From contig NZ_BARG01000018.1 of NCBI RefSeq assembly GCF_000376565.1, positions 62,001-126,000 on the forward strand: a DNA stretch of 64,000 nt. The letters run 5' to 3'. Source of the stretch: Streptomyces hokutonensis. Lineage in GTDB: Bacteria > Actinomycetota > Actinomycetes > Streptomycetales > Streptomycetaceae. A model generated the notes under the pieces. That model ran no database searches and was not told where the DNA came from. It saw nothing but the letters and a program-made list of their open reading frames with translations. Shown one piece after another: positions 36,288 to 44,097 of the stretch (position 1 is the first letter of the stretch; each line of letters opens with the position of its first letter). Made by a program: the position numbers and the translations under genes.

Positions 36288-37745
36288 ATGACAGAGCTCG
36301 TGGAACACCGACAGCTGTTCATCGGCGGGGAGTTGACCGATCCCCTGGGCAAGGACGTCATCGAGGTGATCTCCCCGCACACCGAGGAGGTCATCGGACG
36401 CGTCCCGCACGCGTCGAGGGAGGACGTGGACCGCGCGGTCGCCGTGGCCCGCCGGGCCTTCGACGAGGGACCCTGGCCGCGCATGACCCTGGACGAACGG
36501 GTCGCGGTCGTCACCCGCGTCAAGGACGCGATCGCCGCCCGGTACGAGGAGATCGGCCGCGTCATCTCCTCCGAGAACGGGTCGCCGTACTCCTGGAGCA
36601 TCCTCGGGCAGGCCCTCGGCGCGATGATGGTGTGGGACGCGGCGATCACCGTCGCGAAGGACTTCACCTACGAGGAGTACCGCGACGGAGTCCTCGGCAG
36701 GATCCTCGTACGCCGGGAGCCGGTCGGGGTGGTCGCGGCCGTGGTCCCCTGGAACGTCCCGCAGTTCGTGGCCGCCGCCAAGCTCGCGCCCGCGCTGCTC
36801 ACCGGCTGCACGGTGATCCTGAAGCCGTCGCCCGAAGCACCCCTGGACGCCTACCTGTTGGGCGAGATCGCGAAGGAGGCCGGGCTGCCGGACGGCGTCC
36901 TGTCGATCCTCCCCGCCGACCGCGAGGTCAGCGAGTACCTCGTCGGGCATCCCGGCATCGACAAGATCTCCTTCACCGGCTCGGTCGCGGCCGGCAAGCG
37001 CGTGATGGAGGTCGCCGCCCGTCATCTCACCCGCGTGACACTGGAGTTGGGCGGCAAGTCGGCGGCGATCGTGCTGCCCGACGCGGACATCACCACGTCC
37101 GTCCCCGGCATCGTCTCGGCGGCCTGGATGAACAACGGCCAGGCGTGCGTCGCCCAGACCCGCATCCTCGTACCCCGCTCGCGCTACGACGAGTTCGCGG
37201 ACGCCTTCGCGGCGGCGGCGAGCGCCCTCGTCGTCGGCGACCCGCTCGACCCGGCCACCCAGGTCGGCCCGCTCGTCGCCAAGCGCCAGCAGCAGCGCAA
37301 CCTCGACTACATCCGCATCGGCCAGGAGGAAGGCGCCAAGATCCTTACGGGCGGCGGCCGTCCACCCGGCCTGGACCGCGGCTGGTACGTCGAACCGACC
37401 CTCTTCGGAGACGTCGACAACTCCATGCGCATCGCCCGCGAGGAGATCTTCGGCCCGGTCATCTGCCTGCTCCCGTACGGCGACGAGACCGAGGCCGTGA
37501 AGATCGCGAACGACTCCGACTACGGGCTCAGCGGCAGCGTGTGGACGGGCGACGTGGCCCACGGCATCGACATCGCCCGCCAGGTCCGCACCGGCACCTA
37601 CAACGTCAACACCTTCAGCCTCGACATGCTCGGCCCCTTCGGCGGCTACAAGAACAGCGGTCTGGGGCGGGAGTTCGGGCCCGAGGGCTTCTCCGAGTTC
37701 CTCGAACACAAGATGATCCACCTGCCGGCCGGCTGGGAGGGGTGA
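36288..37745 (+). CDS. Aldehyde dehydrogenase (NAD-dependent)
   Basis: A 485-residue ALDH superfamily enzyme oxidising an aldehyde to the acid. Catalytic Cys lies in NNGQACVAQTRI, the general base Glu in LELGGKSAAI, and NAD contacts in VVPWNVPQ and FTGSVAAGKRV. ATG 36288 has a strong GGGGAGG. The following ferredoxin gene starts eight bases after the stop. In M. tuberculosis an aldehyde dehydrogenase (Rv0768) and a P450 ferredoxin (Rv0763c) are in the KstR regulon, so a role in oxidising side-chain aldehydes made by CYP125 is plausible but inferred. Confidence 0.93.
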   Translation: MTELVEHRQLFIGGELTDPLGKDVIEVISPHTEEVIGRVPHASREDVDRAVAVARRAFDEGPWPRMTLDERVAVVTRVKDAIAARYEEIGRVISSENGSPYSWSILGQALGAMMVWDAAITVAKDFTYEEYRDGVLGRILVRREPVGVVAAVVPWNVPQFVAAAKLAPALLTGCTVILKPSPEAPLDAYLLGEIAKEAGLPDGVLSILPADREVSEYLVGHPGIDKISFTGSVAAGKRVMEVAARHLTRVTLELGGKSAAIVLPDADITTSVPGIVSAAWMNNGQACVAQTRILVPRSRYDEFADAFAAAASALVVGDPLDPATQVGPLVAKRQQQRNLDYIRIGQEEGAKILTGGGRPPGLDRGWYVEPTLFGDVDNSMRIAREEIFGPVICLLPYGDETEAVKIANDSDYGLSGSVWTGDVAHGIDIARQVRTGTYNVNTFSLDMLGPFGGYKNSGLGREFGPEGFSEFLEHKMIHLPAGWEG

Positions 37746-37752
37746 ACGAGGG

Positions 37753-37986
37753 ATGGGTGACCGCTGGCAGGTCGAGGTCGACCGCTCCGTCTGCATCGGC
37801 TCGGCCCAGTGCGTCCACCAGGCCCCCGACCGTTTCCGCCTCGACTCGGCCATGCAGTCCCACCCGGCCGAACCGGAGACCGACGCCAACGAGCGGATCC
37901 TCGCGGCGGCCGAGGGCTGCCCGGTGGAGGCCATCATGATCACGCTCCTGGGGAGCGGGGAGCCGGTGTTCCCGCCGGAGGAGTAG
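37753..37986 (+). CDS. [3Fe-4S]-type P450 ferredoxin
   Basis: A 77-residue ferredoxin with three cluster cysteines, Cys14, Cys20 (C-I-G-S-A-Q-C) and Cys56 in EGCPVEAI. The fourth position of a 4Fe-4S cluster is absent, as usual for actinobacterial P450 partners. It would pass electrons from a reductase to a cytochrome P450, with CYP125 at 16487 the only P450 in the window. It is cotranscribed with the aldehyde dehydrogenase (eight-base gap). Confidence 0.93.
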   Translation: MGDRWQVEVDRSVCIGSAQCVHQAPDRFRLDSAMQSHPAEPETDANERILAAAEGCPVEAIMITLLGSGEPVFPPEE

Positions 37987-38011
37987 CGGTGGCCGCAGGG
38001 GAGTTGACGCC

Positions 38012-38635
38012 CTAGGAGACCAGGAGGTCGGCGAACAGCCCACGGACACGGGTGCCGTCGGGCTGAGCCCAGACGCCGGTGACGTGGCCGAGCGCGCCCT
38101 CGGGGGCCGTGGAGCCCGGTTCGAGCACCCGGCGCAGCCGCAGCGTCGGGCCGTCCGGTACGGCGAACTCGGTTGCCGTGTCGGTGTCGTTGGGGGCGCC
38201 GAGGGCGGGGAGGGGTGCTGTACCGGTCCAGGAGCGGGCGACCTCCCGGTCCAGGGTGTCGGAGACGCTCTGCGCCTGCGCCTGGGTCCGCCCCTCGACG
38301 AACGCCACCAACTCGGCGGTCAGCACCGGGTCGTGGCAGCCGTCGTAGGCCCAGCGCGGACCGAGGACGCCGTGCTCCATGGTGCCGACGAGGGCGTGTT
38401 CGGCGCCGGGGAGCGGGGCGGCCCGGTAGGTGAGCGGCACCAGGTAGGCCGCAGGGCCGTCGGTGACGACCATGAACTCGATGCCGACCTCGCCCTCGGG
38501 GTCGTCGAGCCGGAAACCGCCGGCCTTCGCCAACTCCGGTTCCGCGGAGCCGTGATACCAGGGGCGGGTGGGCAGCCAGACGGTGAGGAGTTCGAGCTTG
38601 GTGGGCTTGACGTGGGTCTGGTGGATGATGGCCAT
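38012..38635 (-). CDS. Maltokinase N-terminal cap-like protein
   Basis: A 207-residue protein matching the stand-alone maltokinase cap-like family: MAIIHQTHVKPTKLELLTVWLPTRPWYHG at the start, FRLDDPEGEVGIEFMVV, and PLTYRAAPLPGAEHALVGTMEHGVLGPRWAYDGCHDPV. In Mak1 this domain caps the kinase active site; free-standing versions have no kinase domain and unknown function. It begins seven bases after the kstR stop and is probably cotranscribed with it. Confidence 0.88.
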   Translation of the reverse strand: MAIIHQTHVKPTKLELLTVWLPTRPWYHGSAEPELAKAGGFRLDDPEGEVGIEFMVVTDGPAAYLVPLTYRAAPLPGAEHALVGTMEHGVLGPRWAYDGCHDPVLTAELVAFVEGRTQAQAQSVSDTLDREVARSWTGTAPLPALGAPNDTDTATEFAVPDGPTLRLRRVLEPGSTAPEGALGHVTGVWAQPDGTRVRGLFADLLVS

Positions 38636-38642
38636 GCGGGAA

Positions 38643-39269
38643 TTATCGGTCCGCGCCCGGCTCCGTGAGGTCGATGAGACGGCACACCGTCTCGATGTCG
38701 ATCTTCACCTGGGCGATGGACGCGCGGCCCGACAGCCAGGTGATCAGGGCCGAGTGCCAGGTGTGCTCGATCACGCGGACGGCGGAGAGCTGCTCGGGCG
38801 TCGGGTGCTCCAAACCCATCGCGTCCAGGATGATCACCGTGGTCTGCCGGGAGACCTGGTCGACCTCGGGGGAGACGCTGCGGTCCGCGAAGGTCAGCGC
38901 GCGGACCATCGCGTCGGCGAGATGCGGCTCCCGCTGGAGTGCGCGGAAGGCCCGCATCAGGGTCTCGGCGACCCGCTCGGCCGCCGTCTCGCCGCCCGGC
39001 GGCTTCTTCCGCAGCGTGCCGTGCATGTGCTCCAGCTGGTCCTGCATCGTGGCGACCAGGAGATGCACCTTGGACGGGAAGTACCGGTACAGCGTGCCGA
39101 GCGCGACCTGCGAGGACTCCGCGACCTCCCGCATCTGCACGGCGTCGAAACCGCCCCGGCTCGCCAGCTGCGCGCTCGCGTGCAGGATGCGGCGCCGCCG
39201 GGCCTCCTGCCGCTCGGTGAGGGGCGGCGAGGTCCGCGCAGTGGCTTCGGGCTTGGTCTCCACTGGCAT
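38643..39269 (-). CDS. kstR: KstR-like TetR family repressor of steroid catabolism
   Basis: A 208-residue TetR regulator. The HTH (residues 27-70, ILHASAQLASRGGFDAVQMREVAESSQVALGTLYRYFPSKVHLLV) and the ligand domain (ADAMVRALTFADRSVSPEVDQV, HTWHSALITWLSGRAS) closely match, from memory, M. tuberculosis KstR (Rv3574), including VQMR-VA and LGTLYRYFPSKVHLLV. KstR represses cholesterol genes and is released by 3-oxo-4-cholestenoyl-CoA. A perfect consensus operator lies 155 bases upstream, suggesting autoregulation. The orthology call rests on remembered alignment plus operator matches elsewhere in the window. Confidence 0.88.
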   Translation of the reverse strand: MPVETKPEATARTSPPLTERQEARRRRILHASAQLASRGGFDAVQMREVAESSQVALGTLYRYFPSKVHLLVATMQDQLEHMHGTLRKKPPGGETAAERVAETLMRAFRALQREPHLADAMVRALTFADRSVSPEVDQVSRQTTVIILDAMGLEHPTPEQLSAVRVIEHTWHSALITWLSGRASIAQVKIDIETVCRLIDLTEPGADR

Positions 39270-39314
39270 GGCTCCCGTTCCGTGACTGTTCCCGTGACTG
39301 TCGGTGAGGGCGGG

Positions 39315-39329
39315 TGATCGGACCGATCA
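39315..39329. promoter_or_regulatory. Perfect palindrome upstream of kstR
   Basis: TGATCGGACCGATCA is a perfect 15-base palindrome (seven-base arms around A) 46 bases upstream of the kstR start. It is unrelated to the KstR consensus and may bind another regulator or mark the kstR promoter. Confidence 0.45.
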
Positions 39330-39423
39330 TGGCAGGGTCCCGGCCGTGGTGTGAATCACCTGATCCACTTCTCACAGCGCCCGTACCGGCCGGTAGATTC
39401 AGAACCTCCTGGACGATCAAGTC

Positions 39424-39437
39424 TGAAACTTGTTCTA
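39424..39437. promoter_or_regulatory. KstR operator, exact consensus
   Basis: TGAAACTTGTTCTA matches TNNAACNNGTTNNA exactly. It sits in the 222-base region between kstR and the divergent glycosyltransferase gene, 55 bases before the latter's GTG. It could control kstR itself, the glycosyltransferase operon, or both. Confidence 0.78.
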
Positions 39438-39491
39438 GATTAGCGTCCCGGCGTAATCTCGCGGGACAGTGCAGGCAGAAGGGGGCTCAGA

Positions 39492-40925
39492 GTGACCGCT
39501 GAGGCCAGTCAGGCGGGTCCCCAGGAGGATCCGGCAGCCGACGGCGAGCGACCGCTCCGTATCGCACTCCTCACCTATAAAGGGAACCCGTTCTGCGGCG
39601 GTCAGGGCGTCTACGTCCGCCATCTCTCCCGCGAACTGGCCCGCCTCGGGCACCGCGTCGAGGTCATCGGCTCGCAGCCGTACCCGGTCCTCGACGAGGG
39701 CTACCCCGGCATCTCCCTGACCGAGCTGCCCTCGCTCGACCTCTACCGCTCCCCGGACCCCTTCCGCACCCCGAAGCGCGACGAGTACCGGGACTGGATC
39801 GACGCGCTCGAAGTCGCCACGATGTGGACCGGCGGCTTCCCCGAGCCCCTCACCTTCTCGCTGCGCGCCCGCCGTCATCTCCGCGCCAGACGCGGCGAGT
39901 TCGACGTCGTGCACGACAACCAGACACTGGGTTACGGGTTGTTGGGGGATGTCGGTGCACCGCTCGTCACGACCATCCACCATCCCATCACCGTGGACCG
40001 GCAGTTGGAACTGGACGCGGCGGAGAACTGGCGCCAGCGCATGTCGAAGCGCCGCTGGTACGCGTTCACCCAGATGCAGAAGCGCGTCGCCCGCCGGCTC
40101 CCCTCCGTGCTCACCGTCTCCGGCACCTCGCGCCAGGAGATCGTCGACCACCTCGGCGTCCGCGACGACCGTATCCACGTCGTCCACATCGGCGCCGACA
40201 CCGACCAGTTCTCCCCGGACCCCGCCGTACCCCAGGTACCGGGCCGGATCGTCACCACGTCCAGCGCGGACGTCCCCCTCAAAGGCCTGGTCTTCCTCGT
40301 CGAGGCCCTGGCCAAAGTCCGCACGGAACACCCCGACGCCCACTTGATCGTCGTAGGAAAACGCCCCACGGAGGGCCCAGTGGCCCAATCCATCGAGCGC
40401 TACGGCCTGGAAGGCGCCGTCGAGTTCGTCAAGGGCATCTCCGACGCCGAACTCGTCGACCTGGTCCGCTCGGCGGAGGTCGCCTGCGTGCCCTCGCTGT
40501 ACGAGGGCTTCTCGCTCCCGGCGGCCGAGGCGATGGCCACGGGGACGCCGCTCGTCGCGACGACCGGCGGAGCGATCCCGGAGGTCGCGGGGCGTGACGG
40601 GGAAACGTGCTTGGCGGTACCGCCGGGCGACCCGGGAGCGCTGGCGACCGCCCTGAGCAGGCTGCTGTCCGACCCGGAGTTGAGGGTGCGGCTCGGCCGG
40701 GCCGGGCGTGAGCGGGTACTGGCCCGGTTCACCTGGTCGCGAGCCGCAGAGGGCACGGTCCTGCGCTACCGCGAGGCGATGGCCGCCTCCGCCGGCGAGG
40801 CCATGCGCGGCTCCGCCGCCAAGCTCCCCGGCCGCTCCGCGGCCTCTCAGGGTGTCGAATCCACGACCTCCGCGACCTCCACGACTGACACCGGCGTCTA
40901 TCCCGAAAGCAGGGCCACGTGCTGA
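39492..40925 (+). CDS. GT4 family glycosyltransferase
   Basis: A 477-residue GT-B glycosyltransferase. N-terminal LLTYKGNPFCGGQGVYVRHLSRELARLGH and VVHDNQTLGYG form the acceptor domain; the C-terminal donor domain has VVGKRPTEGPV and the E-x7-E motif in PSLYEGFSLPAAEAMATGTPLV. A disordered Ser/Thr/Ala tail of about 40 residues follows. GTG 39492 has AAGGGGG upstream. Start of a three-gene unit with overlapping methyltransferase and barrel genes. The KstR box lies upstream, but the sugar acceptor is unknown. Confidence 0.93.
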   Translation: MTAEASQAGPQEDPAADGERPLRIALLTYKGNPFCGGQGVYVRHLSRELARLGHRVEVIGSQPYPVLDEGYPGISLTELPSLDLYRSPDPFRTPKRDEYRDWIDALEVATMWTGGFPEPLTFSLRARRHLRARRGEFDVVHDNQTLGYGLLGDVGAPLVTTIHHPITVDRQLELDAAENWRQRMSKRRWYAFTQMQKRVARRLPSVLTVSGTSRQEIVDHLGVRDDRIHVVHIGADTDQFSPDPAVPQVPGRIVTTSSADVPLKGLVFLVEALAKVRTEHPDAHLIVVGKRPTEGPVAQSIERYGLEGAVEFVKGISDAELVDLVRSAEVACVPSLYEGFSLPAAEAMATGTPLVATTGGAIPEVAGRDGETCLAVPPGDPGALATALSRLLSDPELRVRLGRAGRERVLARFTWSRAAEGTVLRYREAMAASAGEAMRGSAAKLPGRSAASQGVESTTSATSTTDTGVYPESRATC

Positions 40926-41653
40926 CCGTCGACTTCTCCCGGTTCCCGCTCGCCCCTGGCGACCGTGTCCTGGACCTCGGGTGCGGTGCCGGGCGGCACG
41001 CGTTCGAGTGCTACCGGCGAGGGGCACAGGTCGTCGCCCTCGACCAGAACGCCGAGGAGATCCGCGAGGTCGCCAAGTGGTTCGCGGCGATGAAGGAGGC
41101 CGGTGAGGCCCCGGCCGGCGCCACCGCCACCGCGATGGAGGGCGACGCGCTCCAACTCCCCTTCCCCGACGAGTCGTTCGACGTCGTGATCATCTCCGAG
41201 GTGATGGAGCACATCCCGGACGACAAGGGCGTGCTCGCCGAGATGGTCCGGGTCCTGAAGCCCGGCGGCCGGATCGCCATCACCGTCCCGCGCTACGGCC
41301 CCGAGAAGGTCTGCTGGGCGCTGTCCGACGCGTACCACGAGGTCGAGGGCGGCCACATCCGCATCTACAAGGCGGACGAACTCCTCGCCAAGATCCGCGA
41401 GGCCGGCCTCAAGCCCTACGGCACCCACCACGCGCACGCGCTGCACTCGCCGTACTGGTGGCTGAAGTGCGCGTTCGGCGTGGACAACGACAAGGCGCTG
41501 CCGGTGCAGGCGTACCACAAGCTCCTGGTCTGGGACATCATGAAGAAACCCCTCGCCACCCGGGTCGCCGAACAGGCGCTGAACCCGCTGATCGGCAAGA
41601 GCTTCGTGGCCTACGCGACCAAGCCGCACCTCCCCCTGGCGGAAGCCAAGTGA
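40919..41653 (+). CDS. Class I SAM-dependent methyltransferase
   Basis: A 244-residue methyltransferase. SAM-binding motif I VLDLGCGAGRHAFE, motif II VVALDQN, post-motif FDVVIISEVMEHIPDD and LKPGGRIAITVP are present, as in UbiE/methyltransf_11 enzymes. GTG 40919 lies seven bases inside the glycosyltransferase gene, and the stop overlaps the next start (GTGA), so the operon is tightly coupled. It probably methylates the product of the preceding glycosyltransferase or the lipid used by the next gene; this is inference. Confidence 0.93.
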   Translation: MLTVDFSRFPLAPGDRVLDLGCGAGRHAFECYRRGAQVVALDQNAEEIREVAKWFAAMKEAGEAPAGATATAMEGDALQLPFPDESFDVVIISEVMEHIPDDKGVLAEMVRVLKPGGRIAITVPRYGPEKVCWALSDAYHEVEGGHIRIYKADELLAKIREAGLKPYGTHHAHALHSPYWWLKCAFGVDNDKALPVQAYHKLLVWDIMKKPLATRVAEQALNPLIGKSFVAYATKPHLPLAEAK

Positions 41654-42717
41654 CCGCTCCCCGGACAGAACACCTCGTCCTGCCCGGGGTCCTCACCGCG
41701 GAGGAGGCCGCCGCGACCGTCGCCGGCATCCTCGCCGTGCAGCGGGAGGACGGGGCGATCCCGTGGTTCCGGGGCCATCACCTCGACCCGTGGGACCACA
41801 CCGAGGCCGCGATGGCGCTGGACGCGGCGGGCGAGCACGAGGCCGCCGAGCGGGCGTACAGCTGGCTCGCCCGGCACCAGAACGAGGACGGCTCCTGGTA
41901 CGCGGCCTACGCCGACGGCGACGCCCACGACGTCACCGACCGGGGCCGCGAGACCAACTTCGTCGCCTACGTGGCCGTGGGCGTGTGGCACCACTACCTC
42001 TCCACCGGCGACGACACGTTCCTCGACCGGCTGTGGCCCACGGTCTACGCGGCGGTCGAGTTCGTCCTCCGGCTCCAGCAGCCGGGCGGGCAGATCGGCT
42101 GGAAGCGGGACGCCGACGGCACGGACACGGCCGACGCGCTGCTGACCGGTTCCTCCTCGATCCACCAGGCGCTGCGCTGCGCGCTCGCCATCGCCGAACA
42201 GCGCGAAGAGCCGCAGCCGGACTGGGAGTTGGCGGTCGGTGCGCTCCGGCACGCGATCCGCCGCCATCCGGAACGGTTCCTGGACAAGGACCGCTACTCG
42301 ATGGACTGGTACTACCCGGTCCTCGGCGGCGCGTTGACCGGTACGGAGGCCAAGTCCCGCGTGGAGGAGGGCTGGACCCGCTTCGTCGTGCCCGGGCTCG
42401 GGGTGCGGTGCGTCGTCCCCAACCCGTGGGTCACGGGCGGCGAGTCCGCCGAACTCGCCCTGGCGCTGTGGGTGTTGGGCGAGTCCGACCGTGCGCTGGA
42501 GATCCTCCAGTCGATACAGCATCTGCGCGATGCGGAGACCGGGCTGTACTGGACCGGGTACGTCTTCGAGGACGACGCGATCTGGCCGCGTGAGTTGACG
42601 ACGTGGACTGCGGGGTCGTTGCTGCTGGCGGTGGCGGCGCTGGGGGGCCATGACGCGACATGCGCCGTCTTCGGCGCCGAGCTTTTGCCGAACGGGCTGG
42701 ATCCGGACTGTTGTTGA
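41650..42717 (+). CDS. Alpha/alpha-toroid protein (prenyltransferase or six-hairpin glycosidase-like)
   Basis: A 355-residue cytoplasmic protein of helical hairpins: ILAVQREDGAIPWFRGHHLDPWDHTEAAMAL, WLARHQNEDGSWYAAY, VEFVLRLQQPGGQIGWKRD and LQSIQHLRDAETGLYWTGYVFEDDAIWP. The repeated Q-x-x-DG-x-W pattern occurs in both squalene-cyclase/prenyltransferase toroids and six-hairpin glycosidases; no cyclase DxDD motif is seen. No signal peptide. Coupled to the methyltransferase by a GTGA overlap. The three-gene unit suggests a lipid- or sterol-linked glycan pathway of unknown product. Confidence 0.82.
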   Translation: MTAPRTEHLVLPGVLTAEEAAATVAGILAVQREDGAIPWFRGHHLDPWDHTEAAMALDAAGEHEAAERAYSWLARHQNEDGSWYAAYADGDAHDVTDRGRETNFVAYVAVGVWHHYLSTGDDTFLDRLWPTVYAAVEFVLRLQQPGGQIGWKRDADGTDTADALLTGSSSIHQALRCALAIAEQREEPQPDWELAVGALRHAIRRHPERFLDKDRYSMDWYYPVLGGALTGTEAKSRVEEGWTRFVVPGLGVRCVVPNPWVTGGESAELALALWVLGESDRALEILQSIQHLRDAETGLYWTGYVFEDDAIWPRELTTWTAGSLLLAVAALGGHDATCAVFGAELLPNGLDPDCC

Positions 42718-42732
42718 GCGCGGGCCGGTGGG

Positions 42733-43075
42733 GGCCGGCCGCGCAGTTCCCCGCGCCCCTAAAGACTCCGGCTCGCCGTGGCTTTTAGGGTCGCGCAGTT
42801 CCTCGCGCTTCTGAAGACTCCGGCTCACCGTGGCTTTTAGGGTCGCGCAGTTCCTCGCGCTTCTGAAGATTCCGGCCCACCGTGGCTTTTAGGGTCGCGC
42901 AGTTCGTCGCGCTTCTGAAGACTCCGGCTCGCCGTGTTTTTTAGGGTCGCGCAGTTCGTCGCGCTCCTGAAGACTCCGGCCCACCGTGTCTTTTTGGGGC
43001 CGCGCAGGTCCCCGCGCTCCTGAAGACTCCAGCCCACCGTGTCTTTTGGGGGCGCGGGGAACTGCGCGGCCAGCC
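42733..43075. repeat. 52-bp tandem repeat array bounded by inverted 28-bp repeats
   Basis: Six near-identical units begin at 42741, 42793, 42845, 42897, 42949 and 43002 (period 52, last step 53). Each contains GCGCAGTTC-x-x-CGCGC, CTGAAGACTCCGGC and CACCGTG-x-CTTTT. The array opens with a reverse-oriented copy of the dispersed 28-base repeat (42733-42760) and ends with a forward copy (43048-43075). The array is readable as an open frame on the minus strand only because 52-base slippage keeps stops out; no gene is assigned. The 384-base gap between genes contains nothing else recognised. Confidence 0.9.
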
Positions 43076-43101
43076 ACAACGGACCCGCACCCGCCAAACC
43101 G

Positions 43102-43395
43102 TCAGGAACGGTGTACCCGGTTGGCGATCGCATGGCCGATGAACAGGTACACGATCGCGGCGAGGCCGTACCCGCAGACCACCCGCGCCCACGCCTCGTC
43201 GAAGGTGAACAGGTCGCGGGACCAGCCCGCGAGCCAGTCCGCCGTGCGGTGGACGAACTGCACGAGGTCGTTCGCGCGGTTGGCGTCCAGCAGGTACATC
43301 AGGATCCAGAGCCCCAGGATGAGGGCCATGATGTCGGCAATGATCACGATGACATTGCCGGCGGAATTCGAACCGCGTCGGTAGTAGGGGGACAT
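43102..43395 (-). CDS. Small two-helix membrane protein
   Basis: A 97-residue protein with two membrane segments (GNVIVIIADIMALILGLWILMYLL and VVCGYGLAAIVYLFIGHAIA) separated by an amphipathic FVHRTADWLAGWSRDLFTFDEAW. A conserved streptomycete hypothetical type; function unknown. ATG 43395 with a purine-rich upstream sequence. Divergent from the lipoprotein gene at 43522. Confidence 0.8.
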   Translation of the reverse strand: MSPYYRRGSNSAGNVIVIIADIMALILGLWILMYLLDANRANDLVQFVHRTADWLAGWSRDLFTFDEAWARVVCGYGLAAIVYLFIGHAIANRVHRS

Positions 43396-43521
43396 GCCCA
43401 CCGGATTACCGCTTCCGCGGTGATGAAACCCGAACGGCGTCCCCCGGGTGGCGCAACCGCCCGGGCCGGGTGAGGCTGCCGGGGTAAGGACACCCACTCG
43501 GGGAAACCCCCGGAGGATTCC

Positions 43522-44097
43522 GTGCCCGTACCGATACGGCGCCTCTTCGTGGCGCTCACCCTGTGCTGCGCCCTGCTCGCCGGCGCCACCGCCTGCGGCA
43601 GCGCGACCGAGGACGCCACACAGAACACCGCGGCCGTCGTGGCAGCCGCTGCCGCGACCCCGAGCCCCAGCACGACCGCCGAGCGCCAGAAGCTGGCCAA
43701 GACCCGCTTCGTCGCGAACGCGGGCCTCGCCGCCGGTGCCACCTACCAGTGGATCGTGAAGCCCTGGAAGGCCGGCAAGTTCAAGAAGGGCGCGAGCGGA
43801 CGCAGGTTCGCCCTCGTCAAGGCGGGCCTCGCGGGCGCCTTCGCGTACAACCGGCTCAAGGCGGCCAAGAAGAACGCCCAGGGCGACCCCACGCTCTCCA
43901 AGGCACTCGCCCCGCTGACCGCCGGCATCGACTCCCTCAAGGACCTGCCGTCCAAGCTCCGCAAGGGCGACTCGACCGACGCGACGGCGAGTTCCTTCGA
44001 CGACATCATCAACAAGGTCAAGGACGCCGGGAAGAGCGCGGGCGCCGAGGTGACCGAGAAGGTGCCGTCGGCGGGCCAACTGGCGGGTGGCTCCTAG
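43522..44097 (+). CDS. Putative lipoprotein
   Basis: A 191-residue exported protein: signal segment RLFVALTLCCALLAGATAC with lipobox L-A-G-A-T-A-C and Cys25 as lipidation site, an Ala/Thr/Ser linker, then a basic helical domain (KTRFVANAGLAAGATYQWIVKPWKAGKFKKG). GTG 43522 follows CGGAGGA. It is convergent with the F420 oxidoreductase gene and overlaps it by four bases. Function unknown. Confidence 0.82.
   Translation: MPVPIRRLFVALTLCCALLAGATACGSATEDATQNTAAVVAAAAATPSPSTTAERQKLAKTRFVANAGLAAGATYQWIVKPWKAGKFKKGASGRRFALVKAGLAGAFAYNRLKAAKKNAQGDPTLSKALAPLTAGIDSLKDLPSKLRKGDSTDATASSFDDIINKVKDAGKSAGAEVTEKVPSAGQLAGGS

Noticed and set aside
42733..43075. Possible CRISPR array
   Set aside because: The 52-base units are near-identical over their whole length, with no unique spacers, and no cas genes are present.
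42837..43133. Open reading frame of about 98 codons on the minus strand across the tandem array, with repeated SLQERDELRDPK-like segments
   Set aside because: The codons simply follow the 52-bp DNA repeats. There is no ribosome binding site and no protein family, and the array also stays open in other frames.
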